A stretch of 64,000 nucleotides of DNA from Oceanipulchritudo coccoides (GTDB lineage: Bacteria > Verrucomicrobiota > Verrucomicrobiia > Opitutales > Oceanipulchritudinaceae). The stretch spans positions 796,990 through 860,989 of the forward strand of contig NZ_JAAGNX010000002.1 of NCBI RefSeq assembly GCF_010500615.1, given 5' to 3'. Position 1 is the first letter of the stretch, and each line of letters starts with the position of its first letter. Below the pieces are notes generated by a model. That model saw only the letters and a list, made by a program, of their open reading frames with translations. It was not told the origin of the DNA and did no database searches. Both the position numbers and the translations under genes were made by a program. Below, one piece after another: positions 16,558-25,664 of this stretch.

Positions 16558-18024
16558 CTACTGTCCTGGATTTTCCGCTACAGTCGCGAGCAGTTTCTGG
16601 ATATCAATCTCCGAGGCATCAACACCCGTGAAGTGAGAAACAATCCTTTGCACGGCTGAGGCCACGGCGACCTGTTCGCGATGGGAACTGTCTTTCTTCA
16701 GTTCTTCCTGCTGATGTTCCAGGAGTGCTTTCTGCTTGGCCCCAAACTCCGCCGTCAGGGTGGCTTTTGTATCCATGACAAACGGGTTGTCGACCCCGGC
16801 AAGCTCCTGGAGGGTTTTCCAGAGATGGATCTGGTCGGACATCTGGGTGACAATCGACTGCGAAACCAGCAGGGTGGATTCGGATCCATCTTCCCCGGTG
16901 ATGGTGACTGATGGCAGTTTGCCAATGCGCTGACGTCTTGTCAGTTCCAGATAGGCAGACACGGGAACGAGGTTGCGCGGATCAGTCCCGTCAGGCGGAA
17001 TGGAGAACTCTTTCGCAAAGTCCTTTTCTTCTGCGGCAAAGTGGGCAAAATTGAAATCGGTCGGCCCCTCGGGATTGGCAGAGAGATTAAAGCAGGTAAC
17101 AAAACCGCGGGCGACATCCGGATTATAAACAACTGCTGGAAAGGCCCGTGACCGTACGGCCTTTTGCGCCCTGAGTTGAAAGACGGGTCCATCCTCTCCC
17201 TTCTTCTGGGCAAGGATGGAGAGCAGGGTCGGGCGCGGCGAAGTCAGCCCCTCAAAGAGCCGGTTATGAAAATCGTGCGCGGCCACGCTGCTCTGGAGAA
17301 AATAAACCCCGCGCATGGCGACGGGAATCATTTCAATGGCGAGGGTAGCGGGAACGCTCGGGTCGGAAGTGGGGGAATAGGTTTTTTTCAGGGTTGACCG
17401 CATGGCCACGACCTTGATCGGTTTGCGGCTCTCAAGGAGCGACATGATCTTGCGCAGGACCGGTCCACTATCACTCCCAATCTCGGCGTTCACGATAAAG
17501 GGCGGGCAGACGCTCAACTCGGTGGGGTTCAGGGTGCGCCAAGTGAATTCCTTGAACACGGGGCCATGCTCCGCATCCTTGTATTTCGAATGAATCTCAA
17601 GTTGGGCAATGCGGAGATTGGCAAAAATCCGGGCCATCTCATTGAGATGCTTTTCCGCTTTCTGGTGAATAACGGCCTCATCTTCCTCGAGATCGGCATA
17701 CGGCAATTTATTCGGTGTGGACTGGCAGTACTTATGGAGTTTCTGCAAGTCATCCAGCAGTTGGCTGATCCGTTCGAGACGTTCCTTCGGAATGAGCCTG
17801 CCTGAGCTTCCAAGAACATCTGAAAGGGCGCTCAGGTCGAGGGTCGATGAGCCGAAGGGACCAAGGGATTCCTTGAGCTTCGGTTGCTCATGTCCATGTC
17901 GATGATATTCATCGAGTCGAAGAAGATTCTGGAGACCGCGAATGGATTCATCCAGAGCCTCTTCAAGAGTTCCCAAGTGATGATGCCAGACATCTGTGAC
18001 CGGTTGGCGGATTTGGCTATTCAT
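16558..18024 (-). CDS. unknown protein of the korAB operon, resembling a diverged pyruvate:ferredoxin oxidoreductase domain
   Basis: Third gene of the korA-korB operon, 488 residues, with GGAGA eight bases before its ATG and only 14 bases after korB. The N-terminal 160 residues look alpha-helical and charged (LLDDLQKLHKY, HLNEMARIFANLRIAQLE). Around 173-205 it reads CPPFIVNAE followed by SLLESRKPIKVVAMRS, and around 280-305 AQKAVRSRAFPAVVYNPD. These recall the distal half of the thiamine-diphosphate domain of long NifJ-type enzymes (the AVESGxxPxxRYNP region). The GDGD cofactor signature is missing and there is no cysteine cluster. I infer a non-catalytic partner subunit; this rests on remembered patterns, not a search. 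Confidence 0.6.
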   Translation of the reverse strand: MNSQIRQPVTDVWHHHLGTLEEALDESIRGLQNLLRLDEYHRHGHEQPKLKESLGPFGSSTLDLSALSDVLGSSGRLIPKERLERISQLLDDLQKLHKYCQSTPNKLPYADLEEDEAVIHQKAEKHLNEMARIFANLRIAQLEIHSKYKDAEHGPVFKEFTWRTLNPTELSVCPPFIVNAEIGSDSGPVLRKIMSLLESRKPIKVVAMRSTLKKTYSPTSDPSVPATLAIEMIPVAMRGVYFLQSSVAAHDFHNRLFEGLTSPRPTLLSILAQKKGEDGPVFQLRAQKAVRSRAFPAVVYNPDVARGFVTCFNLSANPEGPTDFNFAHFAAEEKDFAKEFSIPPDGTDPRNLVPVSAYLELTRRQRIGKLPSVTITGEDGSESTLLVSQSIVTQMSDQIHLWKTLQELAGVDNPFVMDTKATLTAEFGAKQKALLEHQQEELKKDSSHREQVAVASAVQRIVSHFTGVDASEIDIQKLLATVAENPGQ

Positions 18025-18038
18025 TTTAGATTCTCCAA

Positions 18039-18992
18039 TCAGACTGCGAACCGGTCGAGGACCCCGTCGAGCCGCTTGATAAAGGTTTCATGATCTGGGC
18101 GCTTGCAACGTCCGGCTCGGATTTCCTCATAGGTGGGAAGTTCCGGATTGTGATAGATCAAGCCCATTGGGGCGGGGTCGACCGTGGCCGCAACGCGCTG
18201 TGCGTCATTCAGGTCGAAGTGGTTGTGCGGCTTGCTTGGCCCGCGCTTGAGCAGTCCGGGATGAACGGGAATGCCACTTTCATTCTCGAGGAAGGTGACC
18301 GGGTAATTCAGGCCGCCCTCGCCAAAGGCACTCGGCATGAAGACCGGACAACGCTGAAGGATGCGGACAAAGGAGAGCCCCTTGTGATCCCACGCCTTTT
18401 CAATGGTCTCATCCAGATGGGACGGGAGCCAAGTGGCGCTTTGTGCAATGAAGGAGACATTGGTCATCCCCGCGACGATACTCAACGGGTTCATCGGGCG
18501 CAGGTAAGTGCCCTTCGGTGTCGTGTTGGTTTTTGTTCCCTCAGGAGAAGTCGGGGAAACCTGCATCTTGGTCAGCGCGTAGACTTCATTGTCCAAGACC
18601 AGGACAACCGCATCAATATTGTAACGGATCGCGTGGAGCCAGTGGTTGCCTCCGATACTGAAGCAATCGCCATCGCCCATCGTCACAATCACCTTCAGTT
18701 CCGGGCGGGCAAGCCGGACACCCGTGGAGATCGGCAAGGCGCGTCCATGGATGCCATGGAATCCGTAGGTGTTCATGTAATGCGGGAGCCGGCTTGAGCA
18801 TCCGATGCCGGAGACCGAGACGACATTCTCCGGATCGATATTGTTCTTCCGCAGGACCCGCTGCAGCGCGGCCAGCACGCCGTGGTCGCCACAGCCCTTG
18901 CACCAGCGCGGCATCTCGGATTCATAATCCTCAAGTGTGTGTGCCCCCATGGAGCAGGTTTCTTCAAGACATTCTTCAATGATCGTGGCCAT
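18039..18992 (-). CDS. korB: 2-oxoacid:ferredoxin oxidoreductase, beta subunit
   Basis: TPP-binding beta subunit, 317 residues, of a 2-oxoacid (probably 2-oxoglutarate) ferredoxin oxidoreductase. The thiamine-diphosphate signature is VTMGDGDCFSIGGNHWLHA; WCKGCGDHG near the N-terminus, the SGIGCSS cysteine and ILQRCP later supply the expected [4Fe-4S] ligands. NEVYALTKMQVSPTS is the usual metal/TPP loop. It decarboxylates 2-oxoacids and passes electrons to ferredoxin, working with the alpha/gamma chain encoded two bases upstream. The choice of 2-oxoglutarate over pyruvate follows from the two-subunit KorAB architecture and is not proven. Confidence 0.92.
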   Translation of the reverse strand: MATIIEECLEETCSMGAHTLEDYESEMPRWCKGCGDHGVLAALQRVLRKNNIDPENVVSVSGIGCSSRLPHYMNTYGFHGIHGRALPISTGVRLARPELKVIVTMGDGDCFSIGGNHWLHAIRYNIDAVVLVLDNEVYALTKMQVSPTSPEGTKTNTTPKGTYLRPMNPLSIVAGMTNVSFIAQSATWLPSHLDETIEKAWDHKGLSFVRILQRCPVFMPSAFGEGGLNYPVTFLENESGIPVHPGLLKRGPSKPHNHFDLNDAQRVAATVDPAPMGLIYHNPELPTYEEIRAGRCKRPDHETFIKRLDGVLDRFAV

Positions 18993-18994
18993 GA

Positions 18995-20896
18995 TTAATT
19001 CCCTTCCTTTTGTGCGGCGGTCTTTTCCTTCCCCGGCTTGGCACCTTCCTCAAGGTGCTTCTGGATTTCGTTATAAATCTCGACCGGCATGAGCGGCCTT
19101 CCCGGTACCTTCGCATAGCAATCAATATCGATCAGCGTTGCTGCGCGGAGTAACCATGCAAGCTGCCCGTAGCGTCGGCTTTCAGCGTTGATGAGGGGAT
19201 CATCCCAGTCATCGCTGTAGTTGAGCTCCACCGTCATCACTTTTTGGAAGCGCGAGAAAATCTTCTTCAATCCTGGTGGAAGCGGGCTGAGAAACTGGAT
19301 ATTGACCGAGGAAACATTGCTTCCCTCGGCGCGGGCCATGTCGACTGCCTCCTCTATTGTCCCACGTGTGCTTCCCCAGCCGATGAGCAACAGATCGCCT
19401 TCCTCAGCACCGTGAATCGCTGGCGGCTGCAGACTCTTCTGCAGGGCGGCCAATTTTCGGCTCCTCATCTGATGGCCCCGTTGGTTGCGTTCCGAATCAT
19501 AGCAGGCCTTGCCGTTGCGGTCGTGGTTGAGTGAAGTGATCACGCCCATGCCGCCGGGTTGTCCCGGAATGAGGCGCTGTGAAAGGCCGGTGACGGGATC
19601 CCAGTCGTAGGGGAGGGCATCGTCTGCCACGGGGCTTAAGTCGAGCGGCGGACGTCGTGGAGTTTTCGATACATCCGGCCTGACAAAAAGTTGCTGCCCG
19701 GTGGCAAGGTTGGCATCCGAAAGCACAATCACCAGCATACGGAATTCCTCGGCGATCTTCCGGGCGGTTGAGAGGATGTAGTAACATTCTTCAATTGTGC
19801 TCGCCGCCATGACGACCTTCGGGGCGTCGCCGGGTGTGCCGTAAAGGGAGTGGAGCAGATCACCTTGTTCGATTTTCGTGGGCAACCCGGTGCTCGGTCC
19901 CCCGCGCTGGACATCGACAATGACCAGCGGCGTTTCGGTCATCACCGCGAGTCCCTGGAATTCTGTCTTGAGCGCCATCCCCGGACCGGAGGTAATCGTG
20001 ATCGCGGTCTTGCCCGCGTACGATGCTCCAAGGGCAACGCCAATGGCTGCGATTTCATCCTCGGCCTGATGGACAAAGCCGCCAAAGTCCTCGAAAATAT
20101 CTGACAGGACGTGTGAGGCGGAAGTCGCCGGCGTGATTGGATACATGGAACAAAGATCAAACCCTGCGGCCACGGCCCCGATTGCCAGCGCGGTGTTGCC
20201 GTTCATCGCGACCATCGATTTATCCGTCGGGAGTGCAGGAATTTCAAAGCGGGTCTCAAAATTCGCCAGTCCGTACTCATAGCCGGCGGTCGCCAGCTTG
20301 ACAGCCGTGTCGACCACTTTGCGGGTCTTCTTCTTGAAAACGTTTCTCACAACCTCCCTGAGGATTTCCAGTTCCTTGCTGTAGAGTGCACAGAGCATTC
20401 CCACCGCGAACATGTTCTTTCCACGACGTGTGTCGTCGACATGCTTCTGGGTCTCTTTCTCGAGCGGCACCTCGATGACCGTTCCTCCTCCTTTCCGGAC
20501 CTGTTCAAGGACCTCGCGGTAGGATTTCCGGTAGGCTTCGACATCATGCGTGGCCCATTGGTCATCTATGAGAAAGAGGGCATCCGGGGCGACCGATTCC
20601 GCCTGCAGGCGTGAAAGCAGTGCCATTTCGTTGAAGGCAAAGACCACATTGGCGAGGTTGCCGACATTGGTCACATTACCGCGCTCGGCCAACCGGATCC
20701 GGTTGCCACTGGCGCTGCCGGTTGTGTGCGGTGGCGGTTGAATCTCCGACGGAATAATTTCCACTGTCCACAAGCCGTTTCCGGCCTTGGCGCAGACTTG
20801 GGCAAAGCTGACTGCTGCCTTCTGGGCGCCTTCTCCGGCGTCACTGACAATTTCAACAATATGTTCCGGTAGACGGACAATTTGGGGGCCGTTCAT
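18995..20896 (-). CDS. korA: 2-oxoacid:ferredoxin oxidoreductase, fused gamma-alpha subunit
   Basis: A 633-residue chain combining the gamma domain (about 1-200, GNRIRLAERGNVTNVGNLA, HVDDTRRGKNMFAVGML) with the pyrimidine-binding alpha domain (from about 225, NGNTALAIGAVAAGFDL then SMYPITPATSASHVL). FVHQAEDEIAAIGVALGASY and TSGPGMALKTEFQGLAVMTE are typical. It partners KorB in coenzyme-A-dependent oxidation of a 2-oxoacid. The fusion order gamma-alpha is usual for KorA of aerobic bacteria. It is the first gene of a three-gene minus-strand operon, with a promoter expected in 20897-21045. Confidence 0.94.
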   Translation of the reverse strand: MNGPQIVRLPEHIVEIVSDAGEGAQKAAVSFAQVCAKAGNGLWTVEIIPSEIQPPPHTTGSASGNRIRLAERGNVTNVGNLANVVFAFNEMALLSRLQAESVAPDALFLIDDQWATHDVEAYRKSYREVLEQVRKGGGTVIEVPLEKETQKHVDDTRRGKNMFAVGMLCALYSKELEILREVVRNVFKKKTRKVVDTAVKLATAGYEYGLANFETRFEIPALPTDKSMVAMNGNTALAIGAVAAGFDLCSMYPITPATSASHVLSDIFEDFGGFVHQAEDEIAAIGVALGASYAGKTAITITSGPGMALKTEFQGLAVMTETPLVIVDVQRGGPSTGLPTKIEQGDLLHSLYGTPGDAPKVVMAASTIEECYYILSTARKIAEEFRMLVIVLSDANLATGQQLFVRPDVSKTPRRPPLDLSPVADDALPYDWDPVTGLSQRLIPGQPGGMGVITSLNHDRNGKACYDSERNQRGHQMRSRKLAALQKSLQPPAIHGAEEGDLLLIGWGSTRGTIEEAVDMARAEGSNVSSVNIQFLSPLPPGLKKIFSRFQKVMTVELNYSDDWDDPLINAESRRYGQLAWLLRAATLIDIDCYAKVPGRPLMPVEIYNEIQKHLEEGAKPGKEKTAAQKEGN

Positions 20897-21045
20897 GGCT
20901 ATTGATTATGGGGGTTTTTTGACTGTTGAAACAAGAGCATTTGTTTCCGACGTCCGGCACGGATCGCCGCGCCTCCAAGATGCCAATTAAAATTAACGGG
21001 GCAAGGGTTTACTTGGTCTTGGGATATATTTCTTTTCCACTGGTA

Positions 21046-22002
21046 TCAAAGCCAACCGACGACGGCGTTCATGACGTACCCCGAGATGATGATTGCCGCT
21101 GTGGTAACACCGAAGAAAACAGCGATTAGCGAGAGCTTCATGACACGGCGGAGCATAATGGCTTCGGGCAGGCTCAGGGCCGCCATGGCCATCATGAACG
21201 CGAGGGCTGTTCCCAGCGGAATCCCTTTTTCGAACAGCACGACGGCCACCGGGACAATCGCCGCGCAACTCCCGTAAAGCGGGACCCCCAGGAATGTGGC
21301 AATCGGGACGGAAAGGATTCCTGTTTTTTCCATGACAGCATGGATACTTTCCTGTGGGACGTAATTATGGATGATCGCCCCCACACCAACCCCGAGGAGT
21401 ACCCAGAGCCAGATTTTCGCAAGGATGGAGTAGGCTTCGTCCCAGCCATACTTGAGCCGGTCCTTGAAAGCCAAATTAGCTTCTCCTTGGTTTGTCCCTC
21501 CGGACGGATCCACCAGATCATGCTCCAGCTGGCTTTCCAGCTTCAGGCGACCAATCACAGCTCCGGCGGTAATCCCCATGACCATGCCGAGCAGGACGTA
21601 CAGCCCGGTTATTTTCCAACCAAAAGTCCCCAGCATTAGGATGACGAGGTACTCGTTGATGAGTGGCGATGTCACCAGAAAGGAAAAGGTCACTCCAAGG
21701 GGCGCGCCAGCTTTCAGGAAACCAATAAAGAGTGGAATCGAGGAGCAGGAGCAAAAGGGCGTGATGGCCCCGAATGTGGCTGCGACAAAATTTCCGAAGA
21801 GTCCCCCGCGGCTCATCCAGTCCTTCAGCTTTTTTTCCGGCAGGTAGGTCCGGATGACTCCGATGAGGAAAATCAGGACGGTCAGCAGTGAGAAGATCTT
21901 CAGGACATCATAGACGAAAAAGTGGAGCGCCTGCACATGATGAGCTCCTGGATCAAGGCCGAGGAGGCTGTAGATCAGCCAGTCAACAAAGCTCAGCAGC
22001 AT
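21046..22002 (-). CDS. putative permease, ArsP/YraQ family (DUF318)
   Basis: Inner-membrane permease of 318 residues with about eight hydrophobic segments. The hallmark CSCSSIPLF lies at 84-92 and the matching second-half [12 protein letters not shown] at 243-254; TSPLINEYL follows the first. Members of PF03773 include ArsP, which exports trivalent organoarsenicals, but most are uncharacterised. A Cys-rich 64-residue gene lies immediately upstream and overlaps it by ten bases (the permease ATG lies within the last codons of that gene), so both should be co-translated. No ArsR-type regulator is nearby. The transported compound is not readable from the sequence. Confidence 0.85.
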   Translation of the reverse strand: MLLSFVDWLIYSLLGLDPGAHHVQALHFFVYDVLKIFSLLTVLIFLIGVIRTYLPEKKLKDWMSRGGLFGNFVAATFGAITPFCSCSSIPLFIGFLKAGAPLGVTFSFLVTSPLINEYLVILMLGTFGWKITGLYVLLGMVMGITAGAVIGRLKLESQLEHDLVDPSGGTNQGEANLAFKDRLKYGWDEAYSILAKIWLWVLLGVGVGAIIHNYVPQESIHAVMEKTGILSVPIATFLGVPLYGSCAAIVPVAVVLFEKGIPLGTALAFMMAMAALSLPEAIMLRRVMKLSLIAVFFGVTTAAIIISGYVMNAVVGWL

Positions 22003-22187
22003 TTGTCGCCCGCCTTCTTATCGGACTTCCCGTCATCGCAGCAGCAGTTACCTGCACTGGCCTCTGCTTTTGCCTGCATCTTCGCGTCCAGCTTTTGCCA
22101 GAGGCGCTGGAAGACATTGGGCTTTTTGCCAGAGGGAGAATGGGTGGAAGTGGTCTGCGGATTTGTCGCTGTCATATCCGCTATCAC
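21993..22187 (-). CDS. small Cys-rich protein coupled to the permease
   Basis: A 64-residue, lysine-rich soluble protein ending in two cysteine clusters, [18 protein letters not shown], with no signal peptide. The likely start is GTG at 22187, because AAAGGGA lies six bases before it; ATG at 22175 (MTATNP) is the alternative. Its last codons TGC TGC TGA contain the ATG of the permease gene, a ten-base overlap. Five cysteines in the last 18 residues suggest binding of a soft metal or metalloid handed to or from the permease. No family is recognised, and the function is an inference. Confidence 0.65.
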   Translation of the reverse strand: MIADMTATNPQTTSTHSPSGKKPNVFQRLWQKLDAKMQAKAEASAGNCCCDDGKSDKKAGDKCC

Positions 22188-22429
22188 AAATTTTCCCTTT
22201 GATTAAGTCAAGGCGGCTGAGGGAAGTTCAGCGATCAAGAAGTCCCACAATTTGGAGATCAGGATGATCAATGATGCGGCAGCATTCAACGAGGACGAAT
22301 AAATTTTCCGGTCTGGAGAATAAAGCCCGGACCTGTTCGTCGATTTGTGTATGGGGCAATTCCGCTCCAGCCGTTTGGGAGCCTGTTGGCCCTGCCGGTG
22401 TTTCATTCACCTCAAACACACTTATCAAA

Positions 22430-22891
22430 ATGAAATATACACAACTCCGTAACCTGACTCTCGCCCTTGCCTTTCTTTTGGCCGGGGTCCTCGCCAACGC
22501 AGCCAGCGATAAGGCCTCCACTCGCGTCGATGACGTGATCTGGGCCAATGGTGATATTTATTCCACGGTTTTGACGACCAACAGCTTCAAGAACCCTCCC
22601 GCCCATACCCTTGATTTGCTCTTTAATTTCGACATGAGCGGCCTCAGTGGCCAGCGCCCTGTTGCCGATGCCGCCCCGGGCGTGGGGCACTACAATGGTG
22701 GTCGCTGGTCCGTCCAACTGGTGGCCTTCACGGACGCAGGCAAGGCAGCCCACGATCCGGATGGCGACGGCGTGGTGAACTTCGAGTTAACCTCTGCTGA
22801 CATGGTGCTGCATCATGTTGAGCTCGGTCACATTGTGATCACCCCGGTCAACTTTTACTTCTCCTGCCCATTGGTGAAGTCTGGCCGATAA
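22430..22891 (+). CDS. exported protein of unknown function
   Basis: A 153-residue exported protein. MKYTQLRNLTLALAFLLAG leads to a cut near ANAASD. The mature part has TRVDDVIWANGDIYSTVLT, an NGGRWSVQLVAFT strand, and DPDGDGVVNFELTSADMVL, whose DxDGDG loop looks EF-hand-like. It ends with YFSCPLVKSGR and has a single mature cysteine. Similar small secreted proteins seem to exist in marine Bacteroidota, but I know no function. The longer frame back to 22271 lacks a plausible signal start, so ATG 22430 was chosen. It lies 53 bases upstream of an ECF sigma factor and may be part of that regulatory unit. Confidence 0.7.
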   Translation: MKYTQLRNLTLALAFLLAGVLANAASDKASTRVDDVIWANGDIYSTVLTTNSFKNPPAHTLDLLFNFDMSGLSGQRPVADAAPGVGHYNGGRWSVQLVAFTDAGKAAHDPDGDGVVNFELTSADMVLHHVELGHIVITPVNFYFSCPLVKSGR

Positions 22892-22944
22892 AGGAGTAGA
22901 GGATAGCCTTTACCCTACAATTGAATTCCCTTACGGATGGTTGT

Positions 22945-23460
22945 ATGAAAACGCCTGCAGCCGTCCGTTCGGGGATCGATCTCGAAGAAGCTGTGCGCGA
23001 GCATTACAAGACAGTTTATCGATTTGCCCTGCATCTGGCCAAACGTCCGGAAGATGCCGCCGACTTGACCCAGTACGCCTATGAGCGCCTGGCGAGGAAG
23101 CATCGGGATATTCAGGATCCATCCAAGGTCAAGGCATGGCTCAATTCGACCGTCTACCGGAAGTTTATTGACCAGAAGCGCCGCCTGACGCGCTTTCCGG
23201 AGGTGGAGTTTGATGAGGAAATTGGCAATCATGAGGCACCAGTGAGTGATTCAGGCAACCGGATTGACGCAGCGGCGGCGGTCGCCGCGTTGAATGAGCT
23301 TGAGGACGACCTACGGGCTCCTCTTTCCCTCTTCTATCTCGAATCCAGCACTTACAAGGAAATCGCGACCATCCTTGGGCTCCCCATTGGAACGGTCATG
23401 TCGCGGCTCTACCGGGGCAAGGAAAAGCTCTATCAACACCTCACCGGACAACTTTCATGA
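22945..23460 (+). CDS. ECF-type RNA polymerase sigma factor
   Basis: Extracytoplasmic-function sigma factor of 171 residues. Region 2 (about 15-80) includes YKTVYRFALHLAKRPEDAADLT and the promoter-melting segment around AWLNSTVYRKFIDQKRR. Region 4 (about 115-165) has the helix-turn-helix TYKEIATILGLPIGTVMSRLYRG. The ATG at 22945 was chosen over the TTG at 22921 (extra MNSLTDGC). The gene overlaps the next by four bases (ATGA), the usual sigma/anti-sigma coupling. It probably directs a small regulon, including its own operon, in response to an envelope signal sensed by the anti-sigma protein. Confidence 0.92.
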   Translation: MKTPAAVRSGIDLEEAVREHYKTVYRFALHLAKRPEDAADLTQYAYERLARKHRDIQDPSKVKAWLNSTVYRKFIDQKRRLTRFPEVEFDEEIGNHEAPVSDSGNRIDAAAAVAALNELEDDLRAPLSLFYLESSTYKEIATILGLPIGTVMSRLYRGKEKLYQHLTGQLS

Positions 23461-24251
23461 ATAAACAGGAAGCAAAGGAACGGCTTAGCGCCTACCTCCA
23501 GTCATCGGAGGCGGAACTTGATGAACAAATGCAGGAAGCACTGGAGATGGCTGAATCCGATCCGGAACTGCAGGAGTGGATGCAGCTGCAGGCAGAGATG
23601 GATCCCCAGTTAAGGGAGGCTTTCGATCAGACCCCGGTCCCTGATGATCTTGAAGCCGCCTTGCTGGAAACTGTTCGCGCGGCTCCGGTCGCCGCTCCCG
23701 CCCGTTTCTTCAGCCGGAACCTCTTGTGGGCCTTTGGCGCCGCCGCTGCGGTTATTCTTGGGCTTGGATCGTTCTTTTACGTGCGCCAAAATGAAGTGCT
23801 CATACAGGACATCCAGCAATCCATCACGGGGAAGTCCCCGGATGACTTTGGCAATTTCCGCGATGGCATGGCCTACTATGTGCGCAATGTTTATTTCCAG
23901 CTGGATCATCTGACAGAGGACCTGACCTCGATCGAGTCATGGCTTGATAATAAGGAAGCTCCTGTTTACGAGGGGCTGCCTGCAGGCCTGACAGCCCTCG
24001 TCCCGATCGGTTGCAAGCAATTGACCTGGCAGGACCAGAATGTCTCCCTCGTTTGCTTCCATACCGCGGATGGAAAGATTGTACACCTGTTCATTCTCAA
24101 TCGCCAAGGGATCGACGCCTCCCTTTACGAGGACATTACAGCAGTCGCTAATTCCCAGAGCCTTGAAACAGGCGGCTGGATGACCGGTTCGACGGTCTAC
24201 CTGCTCGTCGGGTCCGATCCGCAGGTCGATATTGAATTTGCCCTTGGGTGA
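23457..24251 (+). CDS. probable anti-sigma factor, single-pass membrane protein
   Basis: A 264-residue protein with a cytoplasmic acidic N-terminal part (1-85, KERLSAYLQSSEAELDEQM), one membrane segment at about 88-108 (LLWAFGAAAAVILGLGSFF) and a periplasmic C-terminal domain. The ATGA overlap with the ECF sigma gene and this topology fit a membrane anti-sigma factor that holds the sigma factor until a signal triggers release. No HxxxCxxC zinc motif is visible in the N-terminal part, so it is not a classical ZAS protein. The periplasmic part (GLTALVPIGCKQLTWQD) looks like a sensor, but its ligand is unknown. Confidence 0.75.
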   Translation: MNKQEAKERLSAYLQSSEAELDEQMQEALEMAESDPELQEWMQLQAEMDPQLREAFDQTPVPDDLEAALLETVRAAPVAAPARFFSRNLLWAFGAAAAVILGLGSFFYVRQNEVLIQDIQQSITGKSPDDFGNFRDGMAYYVRNVYFQLDHLTEDLTSIESWLDNKEAPVYEGLPAGLTALVPIGCKQLTWQDQNVSLVCFHTADGKIVHLFILNRQGIDASLYEDITAVANSQSLETGGWMTGSTVYLLVGSDPQVDIEFALG

Positions 24252-24380
24252 GTGCCTTCGGGGTGGGGCCTCCCATGTCTTCCGGGCCGATGCTTGGCAG
24301 AAGAATCGCTTGATCGTTGCCCTTGGTGGTATTAGCTAAATTAATGGCTTTTGTCCGGCTGAATTAATTTAATTTATTGC

Positions 24381-24408
24381 TTGGCAAGCCCCCGATTGCG
24401 CCTATACC
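24381..24408 (+). promoter_or_regulatory. candidate promoter of gapA
   Basis: TTGGCA at 24381-24386 and TATACC at 24403-24408, 16 bases apart, lie about 100 bases upstream of the gapA ATG. An A/T-rich stretch precedes it. Identified by eye only. Confidence 0.4.
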
Positions 24409-24511
24409 CCTTGCGGTATCGCTTTAAAGGAGTGGAAGGTTTTTCTCGCCAACCTGCCTTTGGAGCGTTCATAACCATCATTTCGAAAATCAGCTTAAAA
24501 GAAACAGAATT

Positions 24512-25549
24512 ATGGCAACGAAAATAGCAATCAATGGATTCGGCCGCATTGGCCGTCTGGTATTCCGCGCACTGGTGGAACAAGATCTCCTCGGCAAGGA
24601 CTTCGAGGTCGTCGCAATCAACGACCTTGTTCCGGCAGACAACCTCGCGTATCTCGTGAAGTATGACTCCATCCAGGGTCGTTTCAACGGCACAGTTGCC
24701 AGCGAAAAGAGCTCCCCGGATGTAGACGCTGATGACACGCTGGTCGTCAATGGTCACAAGATCAAGTGTCTCGCCGTCCGCGAAGGCCCCTCAGCAATGC
24801 CTTGGAAGGAACTCGGCGTTGAAGTGGTCATCGAGTCCACTGGCCTGTTTGTTCAGGACACGCTGGCTGAAGGCCACATCAAGAGCGGTGCCAAGAAGGT
24901 CATTATTTCCGCACCTGGCAAGGGCGACAAGGTGAAGACAGTCGTAATCGGCGTCAATGACGGCGAGCTGACAGCTGAAGACACCATCATTTCCAATGCT
25001 TCCTGCACGACCAACTGTCTGGCGCCGATCACCAAGGTGATCATGGACAACTACGGCATCAAGGAAGGTCTGATGACCACGGTGCACAGCTACACCTCCA
25101 CCCAGAAGACCGTTGACGGCCCGAGCCGCAAGGACTGGAAGGGTGGTCGTACGGCGGCTATCAATATTATTCCTTCAACTACTGGTGCGGCCAAGGCTGT
25201 TGGCCTTGTTCTGCCAGCCGTGAAGGGCAAGCTGACCGGGATGGCTTTCCGCGTTCCGACCCCAACCGTTTCGGTTGTTGATCTGACGGTGAAGACTGAG
25301 AAGGAAACTTCCTACGAGGAAATCTGCCAGAAGATGAAGGAAGCCTCGGAAGGTGAGCTCAAGGGCATCCTTGAGTACACCGAAGACGAAGTGGTCAGCT
25401 CCGATTTCATTCACTGCAAGGCATCATCGATTTTCGATGCGGGCAGTGGCATGGGACTCAGCAGCACCTTCTTCAAGCTGGTCAGCTGGTACGACAATGA
25501 GTGGGGCTACTCGAACCGCGTGGTCGACCTGCTCAAGAAGATTGTCTGA
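24512..25549 (+). CDS. gapA: glyceraldehyde-3-phosphate dehydrogenase, type I
   Basis: NAD-dependent glycolytic GAPDH of 345 residues. [12 protein letters not shown] (9-20) is the Rossmann start; D38 in AINDL favours NAD over NADP. The catalytic cysteine is C165 in SNASCTTNC, followed by [10 protein letters not shown] with the catalytic histidine. [13 protein letters not shown] near the end is standard. It leads a glycolysis block gapA-pgk-tpiA, but a strong terminator follows at 25591, so expression can be higher than that of pgk-tpiA. Confidence 0.98.
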   Translation: MATKIAINGFGRIGRLVFRALVEQDLLGKDFEVVAINDLVPADNLAYLVKYDSIQGRFNGTVASEKSSPDVDADDTLVVNGHKIKCLAVREGPSAMPWKELGVEVVIESTGLFVQDTLAEGHIKSGAKKVIISAPGKGDKVKTVVIGVNDGELTAEDTIISNASCTTNCLAPITKVIMDNYGIKEGLMTTVHSYTSTQKTVDGPSRKDWKGGRTAAINIIPSTTGAAKAVGLVLPAVKGKLTGMAFRVPTPTVSVVDLTVKTEKETSYEEICQKMKEASEGELKGILEYTEDEVVSSDFIHCKASSIFDAGSGMGLSSTFFKLVSWYDNEWGYSNRVVDLLKKIV

Positions 25550-25590
25550 ATCACCGGATAATCTTTCAATAGTACCGAATTGATTTTGTC

Positions 25591-25633
25591 AGCCGCCCCC
25601 GTGATTCTACTCACGCTGAGGGCGGCTTTTTTT
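25591..25633 (+). terminator. Rho-independent terminator between gapA and pgk
   Basis: AGCCGCCCCCGTGA pairs with TCACGCTGAGGGCGGCT across a short loop (small internal mismatch) and is followed by seven T. It lies 41 bases after the gapA stop and 31 bases before the pgk ATG, so pgk needs read-through or its own promoter. Confidence 0.88.
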
Positions 25634-25664
25634 CATCCAATCACAACTTTCAACTCTTATAATA

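Noticed and set aside
22271-22429. 53-codon N-terminal extension of the secreted unknown
   Set aside because: It lacks signal-peptide character, while ATG 22430 immediately gives one.
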